From positions 124,001-188,000 of the forward strand of contig NZ_AEEC02000006.1 of the NCBI RefSeq assembly GCF_000300975.2: 64,000 nt of DNA, read 5' to 3'. Positions 1-10,701 of this stretch are shown here, piece by piece (position 1 is the stretch's first letter; each line of letters opens with the position of its first letter). The DNA is from Herbaspirillum frisingense GSF30 (GTDB lineage Bacteria > Pseudomonadota > Gammaproteobacteria > Burkholderiales > Burkholderiaceae_D). The translations under genes were made by a program, and so were the position numbers. Under the pieces are notes generated by a model. That model had not been told where the DNA came from. It searched no databases and saw only the letters and a list, made by a program, of their open reading frames with translations.

Positions 1-34
1 CATATAAATCGTTTGGGCAATTCTGGCGCCTGCG

Positions 35-1810
35 TCAGAACGCGATGCCCAGCGAGATGTGTGGACGGATCTGGCGCTTCTGGATGCCATAGGCCAGGTC
101 CAGGTTCAGCGTCCCCACCGGACTGCGCCAGCGTGCACCGGTGCCCACACCGTGATAGAAGGTCTTGTTGTTCCAGTTGTCGGCGGCCGCGCCGATGTCG
201 TAGAACACCGCCGCGCCCCATTTCTCGCTGAACCAGCGCTGGTATTCGGAACTGCCCACAGCCAGGTACTTGGTCGGATAGACGGTACCGTTCTGCTCGT
301 TGCCGATGCTCTGGTAGCTATAGCCGCGCACCGAATCGTTGCCGCCGGTGCGGAACAGCAGCGAGGGCGGCACCGCCCCGGCACTGCCGGCCGTGAAGAC
401 GCCGCCCAGTTCTGCGCGCAAGACCACGATGTCGCGCTTGCCCACCGGCACGAACTGCTTGAAGCGGCCATACAGGCGACTGAAACTCTGGTCGGTCAGC
501 AAGCCCTTGAGTGCGAAGCCGGCTTCCAGCGTCAGCAGGTTGCCCCGGCGCGGAAAGATCGGGTTGTCCACATTGCGGCGTGACCAGGCGAAGCCCGGCA
601 CCAGCGCCCGGTGCTTGCCGGGGGTGACGATGGTATTGGCGGGCAGGGTGCTGCCGTCCTCCTGGCTCAGCTCATCGCGGTAATAGGTCAGCGAATAGGT
701 GGTGTCGTAGTTCTCGCTGTTGCGGGCGCGCTTGAGCCCGATCTGCTGGCTGCGCAGGTCGATGCCTTCCAGCTTGGTGCGGTCGTAGGAGGTATTGAGG
801 CTGTTGACGAAGGCCTTTTCATCCGGCGGCATGGCCAGGGACATCATGCCGTACTGGCGTTTCTGCTCCAGCCGTGCCTGGCTGTCGAAGACATAGGCCT
901 TGTTGAACACGTTGTAATGCGAATAGCGACCTTCGACCTGGGCGCCGGTGTCGGTGCTATAGCCCACGCCGGTGCGGATGCGCTGGGTCGGAAACTCGGT
1001 GACCTGCACCTTGACCGGTGTCAGGTCCGGGTGTTCGGGGTCATCGTCGATGGCCACGATGGCGTTGGAAAAGTAGGGCGTATTCTGGATCTGCCGCTGC
1101 AGCGCCAGCAGGCGGTCGACGTCATAGGCTTCACCGATGTTGAGCGGATTGACGTTGCGGATGATGGTCTCGGGATAGCGGCGCGTGCCGGTGATCTGCA
1201 AGGGCCCCAGGGTGAAGGCCGGGCCGCTCTCATAGCGCACCGACAGGTCGGCCTGGTGTTCGTCCGGATCGACCCGGGCCTGGGAGGAGGCGATGCGGGC
1301 GGCTGCGTATTTCTTTTGCTGCAGCTGGTCCAGGCCGGCATTCTTGGCCTTGTCCCAGTCTTCCTGGCGGAACGGTTGGCCCGGCGGTAATGACCAGTTC
1401 TCGCGCAGGGCAGCCACCCGGGCCGCGTCTTCACGGGCGGCCACGCCGGTGACGGTGATGTCGGCGCTGCTGATCGCGGTGCGCGGGCCGGGGTCGACGC
1501 TGAGCTTGATGCGGCGCAGCGGCTGCTGATCGGCCGCGGCGGGCTCGGTCTGCACGCTGACCTTGGTGACGGGCGCGAAATAGCCCTCGGTCGAGGTCAG
1601 TTCGCGCACCTGGTCGCCAACGGTATCCATCATGAATTTGAGCTGCTCGTCGCTGATGTCGTCGCGGTCCTGATAGCGCGAGAGGTCCAGGAAATCCTTG
1701 AGCAGCGACTGCACCGGCTTGGGCGCTTCGATCTCCACCTTGTAGGCGGCATAGGCGGTATCGGCGGCACACCAGAGGAAGGCGATGGCCAGGTGACGGG
1801 TCCAGGTCAT
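35..1810 (-). CDS. tamA: TamA-type Omp85 outer-membrane assembly protein
   Basis: Predicted outer-membrane member of the Omp85 superfamily, 591 aa. An N-terminal signal peptide (MTWTRHLAIAFLWC.. with a likely cut after AYA near residue 21) is followed by a periplasmic region of POTRA type to about residue 260 and then a C-terminal beta-barrel. The barrel carries the conserved Omp85 loop motif VRGY near residues 494-497 and ends in phenylalanine, as sorted barrel proteins do. In the TAM complex TamA pairs with the inner-membrane protein TamB to insert outer-membrane proteins; tamB would be expected immediately beyond the left edge of the window. The frame stays open 73 codons upstream, but the ATG at 1810 directly begins a clean signal peptide, so that start was chosen. 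TamA is preferred over BamA because of the shorter length. Confidence 0.85.
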   Translation of the reverse strand: MTWTRHLAIAFLWCAADTAYAAYKVEIEAPKPVQSLLKDFLDLSRYQDRDDISDEQLKFMMDTVGDQVRELTSTEGYFAPVTKVSVQTEPAAADQQPLRRIKLSVDPGPRTAISSADITVTGVAAREDAARVAALRENWSLPPGQPFRQEDWDKAKNAGLDQLQQKKYAAARIASSQARVDPDEHQADLSVRYESGPAFTLGPLQITGTRRYPETIIRNVNPLNIGEAYDVDRLLALQRQIQNTPYFSNAIVAIDDDPEHPDLTPVKVQVTEFPTQRIRTGVGYSTDTGAQVEGRYSHYNVFNKAYVFDSQARLEQKRQYGMMSLAMPPDEKAFVNSLNTSYDRTKLEGIDLRSQQIGLKRARNSENYDTTYSLTYYRDELSQEDGSTLPANTIVTPGKHRALVPGFAWSRRNVDNPIFPRRGNLLTLEAGFALKGLLTDQSFSRLYGRFKQFVPVGKRDIVVLRAELGGVFTAGSAGAVPPSLLFRTGGNDSVRGYSYQSIGNEQNGTVYPTKYLAVGSSEYQRWFSEKWGAAVFYDIGAAADNWNNKTFYHGVGTGARWRSPVGTLNLDLAYGIQKRQIRPHISLGIAF

Positions 1811-2166
1811 TGATTCACTGCATCTTCGTTTATCGGTTGAGGCGGCCGGCCTGCCGCCCCTTGGGGCAAGTCGGGTAGGATGGAGGGCTTGGTGGTTCAT
1901 GCCACCAAGGCCTGACCGGCGTGCGGCGCGGATAGTTCCTGGCCGGCACCGGTGCAGGCGCTTCATTCCCGGGCCATGTCTCACTGCGGCGTCGCGGGTT
2001 CCTGTGGCGATGACAGGTCCTGGCGACATGGGCAGGGCGATCCACCGCCTTGTTCATCCCGCTATTGTAATGTGCCTGCAGCGTCGCCCGGGCAGGTATT
2101 GCGGACCAAAGCTGCACATCGCTTCCCTCGTGGACAGGTGAGTGCGGTCAATCGAAGGAGAGTCGT
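1811..2166. other. intergenic region between divergent tamA and fpr
   Basis: About 356 bases between two divergently transcribed genes, so it should hold both promoters. Open frames cross it on both strands but read as composition-driven extensions of tamA and short GC-rich shadows. I see no convincing -35/-10 pair. The only clear signal is the AAGGAG ribosome site at 2156-2161 serving fpr. Confidence 0.5.
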
Positions 2167-2976
2167 GTGAGTAGTGTCAGCAGTGTGAATATTGATGTGT
2201 ATTCGGAGAAGGCCAGTTGCGAGCGCTTGTTGTCGGTTCATCGCTGGACCGACAAGTTGCTGAGCTTTCGCACCACGCGTCCGGCCGGTTACCGTTTCAC
2301 GGCCGGCCAGTTTGCCCGTCTGGGGTTGGAGATCGATGGCCAGATCGTCTCGCGCGCCTATTCCATCACCTCGGCCGAGCAGGAGGACCAGGTGGAGTAT
2401 TACGCCATCGTGGTCCCTGGCGGCCAGTTCACCACGCGCCTCGCAGCCTTGCAGCCAGGGGACCCGGTCTGGGTGGAAAGGCTCAGCTATGGCTTCATGA
2501 CCGCCGACCGCTTCGTCGATGGCCGCCACTTGTGGATGCTGGCCACCGGCACCGGGCTGGGGCCGTATGTCTCCATCCTGCAGCAGCCCGATGTCTGGCA
2601 GCGCTTCGATGAACTGGTCATCGTGCATGGCGTTCGTCAGCGCGAGGAACTGGCCTATGCCGACAAATTCGAACAGCTGCGTCAGCACGCCCGCCAGCAG
2701 GGCTGGCCAGCGCGATTGCAGCTGCTGCGTTGCGTGACGCGTGATGATGCCCTGCCTGATGCCCCGGGCTGGCTGGCTGGTCGCATCACCACGCTGTTGA
2801 AGGAGGGGCGGCTGGAGCAGGCCGCCGGCCTGCCGCTGAGCGTGGAACAGACGCGCGTCATGGCCTGCGGCAATCCCGAGATGGTCACCGAGGTGCGCGA
2901 ACTGCTGCGCGAGCGTGGCATGGGGCCATTGCGTCGCACTGGCGGTGGTCAGTTCGTGACCGAAGACTACTGGTGA
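2167..2976 (+). CDS. fpr: ferredoxin--NADP+ reductase
   Basis: Soluble flavoenzyme of 269 aa that moves electrons between NADPH and ferredoxin or flavodoxin. The FAD-binding motif RAYSIT is at residues 63-68, the NADP-binding glycine-rich segment ATGTGLGPY at 126-134, and the protein ends in FVTEDYW, the C-terminal aromatic tail typical of bacterial subclass I/II Fpr enzymes. The start is a GTG at 2167 preceded by AAGGAG at 2156-2161, a good spacing. It stands alone, divergent from tamA. The C-terminus is followed by a 7-bp GC-rich hairpin (2993-3018) without a T-run that might help termination. Family assignment is firm; the physiological role (oxidative stress or Fe-S supply) is inferred. 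Confidence 0.92.
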   Translation: MSSVSSVNIDVYSEKASCERLLSVHRWTDKLLSFRTTRPAGYRFTAGQFARLGLEIDGQIVSRAYSITSAEQEDQVEYYAIVVPGGQFTTRLAALQPGDPVWVERLSYGFMTADRFVDGRHLWMLATGTGLGPYVSILQQPDVWQRFDELVIVHGVRQREELAYADKFEQLRQHARQQGWPARLQLLRCVTRDDALPDAPGWLAGRITTLLKEGRLEQAAGLPLSVEQTRVMACGNPEMVTEVRELLRERGMGPLRRTGGGQFVTEDYW

Positions 2977-3374
2977 CTGTTGATTTCAGGCCGGCCGACG
3001 GCGCCACGCTGGTCGGCCATCATCGTCCCACCCTCTCAATTCTGCGCAATCTCGACATCCGTCGACGATAAGGCCCGATTGTTGTTGAAATCGCCATGGA
3101 AAGTGAAGTTGCCGCATCCTTCTGCTATTGACACCTCGTATAAATTCGATTTTCAGCCGCAATATCGCGATTTCCTTTCTATTTTCCCCAGAATTTGTCT
3201 ATCTCCTACTGATGGAAGTTTTTCGATGCCGCCATGGTGTCGACAGACGAGGGGAGCCGACATCGATGAAAGGAAATCGAGGGCATCAAGCCACGGCACT
3301 TCATGGGAGAGCGATTTCGGGCGAAGGTCTGCGAAGTCGCCACCTGTCAGTTAATTGAACCATTTGGGGGTAGC
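2977..3374. other. AT-richer intergenic region upstream of LuxR-type regulator
   Basis: Roughly 400 bases with markedly lower GC in 3110-3220 than the flanks. A perfect 7-bp stem (GGCCGAC at 2993-2999 with GTCGGCC at 3012-3018) follows fpr and could act as a weak terminator. TTGACA at 3128-3133 and TATAAA at 3139-3144 are both present but only 5 bases apart, so they do not form one promoter. Open frames here have no ribosome site or recognisable protein character. Confidence 0.45.
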
Positions 3375-4040
3375 ATGAATTTGAAGAAGATCCTGCACGT
3401 AGCCATTGCCGACGACCATCCTATCGTGCTCGGCGCGCTCAGGAGCGAGCTGGCACGCCTGCCGGAAATACGCATCGATCTGGAGGTGGATACGGGGGAA
3501 GCGCTGCTCGCGGCGCTCAAGCGCGCACCATGCGAGATCGTCATCACCGATTTCGCCATGCCGGCCGACGACAGCGACGATTCCGACGGCTTTGCGCTGG
3601 TCAAGCGAATCAAGAACGAACATCCCTCGACCAAGCTGATCGTCTACACGGCGATGAACAATGGCGCCGTGATCCGTCGCCTGTACCGGATGGGCGTATT
3701 CGCCGTCATCAACAAGCGCGAAAAGACGGATGAACTGATCAACGCCTGCCTGGCCACGCAGAGCAGCAAGCAACTGTACTTCCCCGTGTCGCTGCGCGGC
3801 GAGCTGGAGATGAGCTGGGCCCAGGGGGAGGGCTTCGGACTGGTGCGCGAATTGACCCAGAGCGAGCTGGAGGTCGTCCGGCTGTTTGTGGAAGGTCAGT
3901 CGCTGGGCGAGATATGTGAACGTCTGTCGCGCACGCCCAGTACCATCAGCACTCACAAGAACAATGCGATGCGCAAGCTGGGCCTGAGTACCGATGCCGA
4001 CCTGATCAAGTATGCGTATTCGACCGGGATGATCAACTAG
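3375..4040 (+). CDS. response regulator, NarL/FixJ (RcsB-like) family
   Basis: Cytoplasmic two-component response regulator of 221 aa. The receiver domain (about 8-125) has the acidic pair D13-D14, the expected phospho-acceptor D59 in VITDFAMP, and the conserved K114. The output domain (about 157-215) is a LuxR-type helix-turn-helix with the usual LTQSELEVVRLF start and the TPSTISTHKNN recognition helix. The architecture and the DDSDDSDGF insert after the phospho-site resemble RcsB more than NarL. The ATG at 3375 is chosen over the open extension to 3303 because the receiver fold begins directly after it. No sensor kinase is adjacent, so the signal is unknown. Confidence 0.88.
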   Translation: MNLKKILHVAIADDHPIVLGALRSELARLPEIRIDLEVDTGEALLAALKRAPCEIVITDFAMPADDSDDSDGFALVKRIKNEHPSTKLIVYTAMNNGAVIRRLYRMGVFAVINKREKTDELINACLATQSSKQLYFPVSLRGELEMSWAQGEGFGLVRELTQSELEVVRLFVEGQSLGEICERLSRTPSTISTHKNNAMRKLGLSTDADLIKYAYSTGMIN

Positions 4041-4148
4041 GCGGGCGCGGCCGGATGTTTCTTCCCCCCAAAGAGGTGGACGGACATCCGGTGGCGGACT
4101 TGAGGGCAGGAGGGATGCGGTGCGCCCGATGCAGGTGCGATGAAAAAC

Positions 4149-4179
4149 AAAAAGCCCGGTCATCAGGACCGGGCTTTTT
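4149..4179. terminator. bidirectional intrinsic terminator
   Basis: A 13-bp perfect stem (AAAAAGCCCGGTC at 4149-4161 with its complement at 4167-4179) around a 5-base loop, with A-tract and T-tract on the two sides. It can stop the response-regulator transcript on the plus strand and the tRNA-His transcript on the minus strand. Confidence 0.9.
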
Positions 4180-4190
4180 GCTTGAATACT

Positions 4191-4267
4191 TGGGGTGGCT
4201 GATGGGACTCGAACCCACGACGACAGGAATCACAATCCTGGACTCTACCAACTGAGCTACAGCCACC
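4191..4267 (-). tRNA. tRNA-His(GTG)
   Basis: A 77-nt cloverleaf on the minus strand. The anticodon stem CAGGA/TCCTG encloses the loop TTGTGAT with anticodon GTG. The 5' end encodes the extra G-1 opposite C73 that identifies histidine tRNAs, the T-arm GGTTCGAGTCC is intact, and the CCA end is encoded. Confidence 0.97.
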
Positions 4268-4312
4268 GTCGACTGTCAGACAGACTTGCGTCCGTCATCA
4301 AGTAAGCAAAAG

Positions 4313-4341
4313 ATTATACAAACACTTGCGAGGAATGGCAA
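4313..4341 (-). promoter_or_regulatory. sigma-70 promoter for tRNA-His
   Basis: Reading the minus strand, TTGCCA (4341-4336) and TATAAT (4318-4313) are separated by 17 bases, a near-consensus sigma-70 promoter. It would give a short leader of about 40 nt before the tRNA. It lies in the gap between murI and the tRNA gene, so the tRNA need not depend on murI read-through. Confidence 0.75.
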
Positions 4342-4394
4342 CATAATTTCGATGCAAAAAGGAAAGTTCGCCGAACATTTCCTTTTTGCCCGCT

Positions 4395-5288
4395 TCAGGC
4401 GCCGTCTTGCGGCTGCAGGGCCTGAACCGGTGGTGCCAGCTGCAGCAGGCTGCGGAAGGCGTTTTCCAGTGTGGACTGGCTGGCCGTGGTGAAGCCGGCC
4501 AGCGAGCCGGTAGCGGCCTGCGTCAGCAATCCTTGTGTTTCCAGCAGGCGGGCCAGTTGCCGGGTGACGGCCTGGCCGGTATCGATGATGTCCGGCACTT
4601 CGCCCGCCAGACGCCTGCATACGCTCTCGATGGCCGGCCGCACGAAGGGGTAGTGGGTGCAGCCCAGTACCAGGGTATCGGCGCCCTGGTCCAGCAGCGG
4701 CTGCAGGTAGCGCTCCAGCAATTGCACCGTGGCCGGCGAGTACAGTTCGCCTTTTTCGATCAGGTCCACCAGGCCGACGCAGGCCTGCGGCAGGAAGCGC
4801 ACCCGGTACTGCTCCTCCATCTGCTGCTGCAGCAAGGCAAAGCGCTTGCTGGCCAGCGTGCTGCGGGTCGCCAATACGCCCACGGTGCCGCTGCGGGTCT
4901 CTTGGGCGGCCGGCTTCAGACCGGGTTCGATGCCGACCACCACCAGCCGCGGCCATTGGGCGCGAATGGCCTGGATCGCCGCGGCGGTGGCGGTATTGCA
5001 GGCCACCACCAGCGCCTTGACCTGCTGGCCGACAAAGAACGCGGCAATGGCCAGCGACCGTTCCACGATCTGGGCTTCGCTCTTGTCGCCGTAGGGGGCG
5101 TAGCCGGAGTCGGCGAAGTAGAGCAGCTTTTCGCGGGGCAGGGCGGCCTGGATATGACGCAGCACCGACAAGCCGCCGACGCCCGAATCGAAAATGCCGA
5201 CCGCGGCATCGGCTGCGGTCGGCATCGGGGGCGGGCTGGCAGATTGTCCTGCGGAAGGCGCGGCGGCTTGTTTGGCTGCTTCATTCAT
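4395..5288 (-). CDS. murI: glutamate racemase
   Basis: Cytoplasmic cofactor-independent racemase converting L- to D-glutamate for peptidoglycan. Both catalytic cysteines are present: C97 in VVACNTATA and C210 in VLGCTHYP, with the substrate-binding DSGVGGLSV at 34-42 and YAPYG at 63-67. The protein is 297 aa with an N-terminal Ala/Pro-rich tail of about 28 residues before the fold; an internal ATG at residue 22 would trim this. It follows fumA by 37 bp on the same strand, so it is probably co-transcribed with yqhA and fumA. Confidence 0.95.
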   Translation of the reverse strand: MNEAAKQAAAPSAGQSASPPPMPTAADAAVGIFDSGVGGLSVLRHIQAALPREKLLYFADSGYAPYGDKSEAQIVERSLAIAAFFVGQQVKALVVACNTATAAAIQAIRAQWPRLVVVGIEPGLKPAAQETRSGTVGVLATRSTLASKRFALLQQQMEEQYRVRFLPQACVGLVDLIEKGELYSPATVQLLERYLQPLLDQGADTLVLGCTHYPFVRPAIESVCRRLAGEVPDIIDTGQAVTRQLARLLETQGLLTQAATGSLAGFTTASQSTLENAFRSLLQLAPPVQALQPQDGA

Positions 5289-5325
5289 GGTGCTGCGCGC
5301 GCTCCTGCGGATCGTCTGGCGTGGC

Positions 5326-6867
5326 TCAGGCGGTGGTGACGGGGATCTTGGACAGGGAGATGCTCTGGGCGATCTTTTCCTTCCACTCGGCCGGCCCGGT
5401 GTTGTGCACCGAGATACCTTTGGCGTCGACGGCCACGGTCACCGGCATGTCCTTGACGTCGAATTCGTAGATCGCTTCCATGCCCAGGTCGGCAAAGCCC
5501 AGCACCTTGGCCGACTTGATCGCCTTGGACACCAGGTAGGCCGAACCACCCACGGCCATCAGGTAGGCCGACTTGTGCTTCTTGATCGCCTCGATGGCGG
5601 CCGGGCCGCGCTCGGACTTGCCGATCATCGAGATCAGTCCGGTCTGTTCCAGCATCATGTCGGTGAACTTGTCCATGCGGGTGGCGGTGGTCGGACCCGC
5701 CGGGCCCACCACTTCGTCGCGCACCGGGTCGACCGGGCCGACGTAGTAGATCACGCGGTTGGTGAAGTCCACCGGCAGCTTCTCGCCCTTGGCCAGCATG
5801 TCCTGGATGCGCTTGTGGGCTGCATCGCGGCCGGTCAGCATCTTGCCGTTCAACAGCAGGGTCTGGCCCGGCTTCCAGGAGGCGACTTCTTCCTTGGTCA
5901 GGGTATCCAGGTTGACGCGCTTGGACTTCTCGGTGTCGGCCACCCAGTGCACTTCGGGCCAGTCCGACAGCGACGGCGGTTCCATGTAGGCCGGGCCGGA
6001 GCCGTCCAGCACGAAGTGACCGTGACGGGTCGCCGCACAGTTGGGGATCATCGCCACCGGCTTGGAAGCCGCGTGGGTCGGGTGCATCATGATCTTCACA
6101 TCCAGCACCGTGGTCAGGCCGCCCAGACCCTGTGCGCCGATGCCCAGTGCGTTGACCTTCTCATAGAGCTCGATACGCAGCTCTTCGGTCTTGTTCTGCG
6201 GGCCGCGCTTCAAGAGCTCGTACATGTCGATGTCTTCCATCAGCACTTCCTTGGCCATCAGCATGGCCTTCTCGGCGGTACCGCCGATGCCGATGCCCAG
6301 CATGCCCGGCGGGCACCAGCCGGCGCCCATGGTCGGCACGGTCTTCAGGACCCAGTCCACCAGGTTGTCGGAAGGGTTCAGCATGACGAACTTGGTCTTG
6401 TTTTCGGAGCCACCGCCCTTGGCGGCGATCTGGACGTCCACGGTGTTGCCCGGTACCAGTTCCATGTGGATCACGGCGGGGGTGTTGTCCTTGGTGTTCT
6501 TGCGTTCGAACTGCGGGTCGGCCACGATCGAGGCGCGCAGTACGTTGTCCGGGTGCGAGTAGCCGCGACGCACGCCTTCGTTGACGGCGTCGGCGATCGA
6601 ACCCGAGAAGCCCTCGAAGCGCACGCCCATGCCGATCTTCAGGAACACGTTGACGATGCCGGTGTCCTGGCAGATCGGACGCTTGCCCTCGGCGCACATG
6701 CGCGAGTTGGTCAGGATCTGCGCGATTGCATCCTTGGCTGCCGGGCTCTGCTCGGACTCATAGGCGCGGGCCAGGTGGGCGATGTAGTCGGCCGGATGGT
6801 AGTAGCTGATGTACTGCAGCGCGGCGGCTATGGATTCGATGAGATCGTCTTGCTTGATGATGGTCAT
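5326..6867 (-). CDS. fumA: class I (Fe-S) fumarate hydratase
   Basis: Homodimeric [4Fe-4S] fumarase of 513 aa, interconverting fumarate and malate in the TCA cycle. Three candidate cluster ligands, C66 (PICQDTG), C185 (GWCPPG) and C277 (IPNCAATRH), are spaced 119 and 92 residues apart, close to the spacing known for class I fumarases. The N-terminal alpha and C-terminal beta parts are fused in a single chain, as in FumA/FumB. It sits 32 bp downstream of yqhA and 37 bp upstream of murI, all on the minus strand. Oxygen-sensitive class I enzymes are commonly the main fumarase in this group. Confidence 0.94.
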   Translation of the reverse strand: MTIIKQDDLIESIAAALQYISYYHPADYIAHLARAYESEQSPAAKDAIAQILTNSRMCAEGKRPICQDTGIVNVFLKIGMGVRFEGFSGSIADAVNEGVRRGYSHPDNVLRASIVADPQFERKNTKDNTPAVIHMELVPGNTVDVQIAAKGGGSENKTKFVMLNPSDNLVDWVLKTVPTMGAGWCPPGMLGIGIGGTAEKAMLMAKEVLMEDIDMYELLKRGPQNKTEELRIELYEKVNALGIGAQGLGGLTTVLDVKIMMHPTHAASKPVAMIPNCAATRHGHFVLDGSGPAYMEPPSLSDWPEVHWVADTEKSKRVNLDTLTKEEVASWKPGQTLLLNGKMLTGRDAAHKRIQDMLAKGEKLPVDFTNRVIYYVGPVDPVRDEVVGPAGPTTATRMDKFTDMMLEQTGLISMIGKSERGPAAIEAIKKHKSAYLMAVGGSAYLVSKAIKSAKVLGFADLGMEAIYEFDVKDMPVTVAVDAKGISVHNTGPAEWKEKIAQSISLSKIPVTTA

Positions 6868-6899
6868 GGCTGGTTCTCTCAGGTTTGGGTGATACGGGT

Positions 6900-7520
6900 T
6901 CAGTGCTTCTGGGATGGATCATCGCCATGTGCGCCGGGATGCACCATCAGGCGGTCGCAATAGGCAATGGCCATGGCCGAGAGCAGGAAGGCGATATGGA
7001 TGCCGGTCTGCGCGATGAGCGTCTTGGCGTCATACAGGTTGGCGTTGATGAAGGTCTTCAACAGGTGGATCGAGGAAATGCCGATGATGGCCGTGGCCAG
7101 CTTGACCTTGAGCACCGAGGCATTGACGTGCGACAGCCATTCCGGCTGGTCGGGATGGCCTTCCAGGTTCATGCGCGAGACGAAGGTCTCATAGCCGCCC
7201 ACGATCACCATGATCAGCAGGTTGGAAATCATCACCACGTCGATCAGGGCCAGTACCACCAGCATGATGGTCTGCTCGTTGAGCTTGTCGGGGCGGGTGG
7301 CGCCGGGGATGGCCACCGCATCCAGGATATGGTCCAGCGAGCTGGCACTGCCCATGGCCGCGCCGATCAGGTCCGACAGTTCGACCCAGAAGTGATAGAC
7401 GTAGACGCATTGCGCCAGGATCAGGCCCAGGTACAGCGGCAGCTGCAGCCAGCGGCTCATGAAAATCAGGTTGGGCAGGATGCCGATCTTGCGGGGTGTC
7501 TTGGGCGACGGGCTGGTCAT
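6900..7520 (-). CDS. yqhA: YqhA/UPF0114 family inner-membrane protein
   Basis: Integral membrane protein of 206 aa with about four predicted transmembrane segments (roughly 22-42, 83-110, 140-160 and 170-190). The NEQTIMLVVLALIDVVMISNLLIMVIVGGYETFVS stretch is the diagnostic core of the UPF0114 family (quoted here in parts: NEQTIMLVVLALID, NLLIMVIVGGYETFVS). Function is unknown; no catalytic motif is apparent. It is first in a probable three-gene unit with fumA and murI. Confidence 0.85.
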   Translation of the reverse strand: MTSPSPKTPRKIGILPNLIFMSRWLQLPLYLGLILAQCVYVYHFWVELSDLIGAAMGSASSLDHILDAVAIPGATRPDKLNEQTIMLVVLALIDVVMISNLLIMVIVGGYETFVSRMNLEGHPDQPEWLSHVNASVLKVKLATAIIGISSIHLLKTFINANLYDAKTLIAQTGIHIAFLLSAMAIAYCDRLMVHPGAHGDDPSQKH

Positions 7521-7965
7521 GGTGTCAGGAGTACGCTGGATGAATTCTGGCGAGTGAGTGCGGTATCCGATTATGTCGCCGGGCGAACGCTACCCGCTCG
7601 GTCTCGGATTTGGGGCCGTATTCTACACGCCCTTGGGCAGAATCCGTCGCGACAGCTTCATCCCGGCCTGGATCAAAACTGAGCAGACAGGTGCCTGCGG
7701 GAAACACCGGCCTGTGCCAAAATGCACAAATGTTGTTCTGAACATAAGGGCAATATGAAGGTCTTCGTCATTGGAGGCCAGGACCGACATGCCTCGCCGG
7801 CACGCGCCGTTACCCGGCCAAGTGCCCGCGCAAGCGCCTGCGCGGCCCGCAAGACGTTGATGCAGGCGGGTTTGCGCGCCATGACGGCGCTGCATGTGTA
7901 AGGACTGAGTAAGTGAAACGGCCTATGTTTTGCGGAAAGCAAAAACAAACCTAGTGGAGACTACC
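7521..7965. other. intergenic region between divergent yqhA and acs
   Basis: About 445 bases separating divergent genes. It should carry the yqhA-fumA promoter and the acs promoter. Short frames in it lack ribosome sites. The acs ribosome site GGAGA is at 7956-7960. I found no palindromic operator or strong -35/-10 pair. Confidence 0.45.
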
Positions 7966-9948
<1,983 letters not shown>

Positions 9949-9989
9949 GCGACAACGGCACGGAAGGGCGGTCGCAAACGGCCGCCTGC

Positions 9990-10042
9990 AAGCCGGCAGG
10001 GCAGGGCGAGATGGATTCGGGCCCATGCCTGCCGGCTTTTTT
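9990..10042 (+). terminator. intrinsic terminator after acs
   Basis: AAGCCGGCAGG (9990-10000) pairs with CCTGCCGGCTT (10028-10038) and runs into six T residues. The long loop contains a further partly paired segment. Confidence 0.85.
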
Positions 10043-10074
10043 ATGGTCTTTTTGGAAAAATGTTTAGAAAAGAC

Positions 10075-10102
10075 TTGGCTTCTTTCGGAAGCTTGCTATA
10101 AT
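10075..10102 (+). promoter_or_regulatory. sigma-70 promoter for tRNA-Ser
   Basis: TTGGCT (10075-10080) and a perfect TATAAT (10097-10102) with a 16-base spacer, 32 bases before the tRNA gene. Confidence 0.7.
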
Positions 10103-10134
10103 GCATGGCTTCGCTGAACGCGAACACAAATCCA

Positions 10135-10225
10135 GGAGAGGTGGATGAGTGGTTTAAGTCGCACGCCTGGAAAGCGTGTATAGGTTCATAGCCTATCGGG
10201 GGTTCGAATCCCCCCCTCTCCGCCA
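10135..10225 (+). tRNA. tRNA-Ser(GGA)
   Basis: A 91-nt class II tRNA with long variable arm. The acceptor stem GGAGAGG/CCTCTCC closes perfectly, the anticodon loop CTGGAAA gives anticodon GGA, the T-arm contains GGTTCGAATCC, and CCA is encoded. A terminator follows directly. Confidence 0.97.
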
Positions 10226-10235
10226 GGAATCAAGC

Positions 10236-10266
10236 AAAACGGGCCTTCGCGGCCCGTTTTTGCTTT
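10236..10266 (+). terminator. intrinsic terminator after tRNA-Ser
   Basis: AAAACGGGCC and GGCCCGTTTT around a TTCGC loop, followed by a T-rich stretch. It ends the tRNA-Ser transcript. Confidence 0.88.
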
Positions 10267-10701
10267 TGATCCCACATACAAACGCTCACATACGAATTGG
10301 ACGTTCCTTCGTTGAACGGGCTGCGCGGTTCCTCTGCGACATGTTTTGCTCGCAAATTTTATTTCCCCTCGCTCTGCTGCTCATATCGTCCGTTTCAACA
10401 GCTTGGCTCAGTTGCCGAAAACCTGCTGCAGGTATACCTCCCCCAATCCAGAGCGCTTAATTGCATTTGGCCGCTCCCGGATGGCGCAAACATTGAACCC
10501 CGAGCTTCGAATGGAGGCTGGGGGCTTTTTTTCGCGGCTACGCTCTAGCGTTTTGCCCATCTCGCCGGTAGTGCACACGGTATGCTCGAATATTTCGCAC
10601 GCAGCGTCGGGGTCCTCTAAAGCTTATCCCATCAGGCTAAAGCTGCGTGTACCGAAAGCGACCCGAGGTCGGGTCTGGCCATTATGCAGAGGGCAGTGGT
10701 C
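10267..10701. other. lower-GC spacer downstream of tRNA-Ser
   Basis: About 435 bases with no supported gene. The base composition is less GC-rich than flanking core genes. Because tRNA 3' ends are common integration sites I looked for a repeat of the tRNA-Ser 3' end here and further downstream and did not find one. Confidence 0.45.

Noticed and set aside
1-3. CAT at the left edge as a possible start codon of tamB on the minus strand
   Set aside because: It would be the expected neighbour of tamA, but only the start triplet is in the window and no ribosome site is clear, so it is not annotated.
5194-6963. A 589-codon plus-strand frame across fumA
   Set aside because: Antisense shadow of fumA; no start signal.
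10135-10266. Attachment-site duplication at tRNA-Ser
   Set aside because: No second copy of the tRNA 3' end was found within the following kilobases, and no integrase is present.
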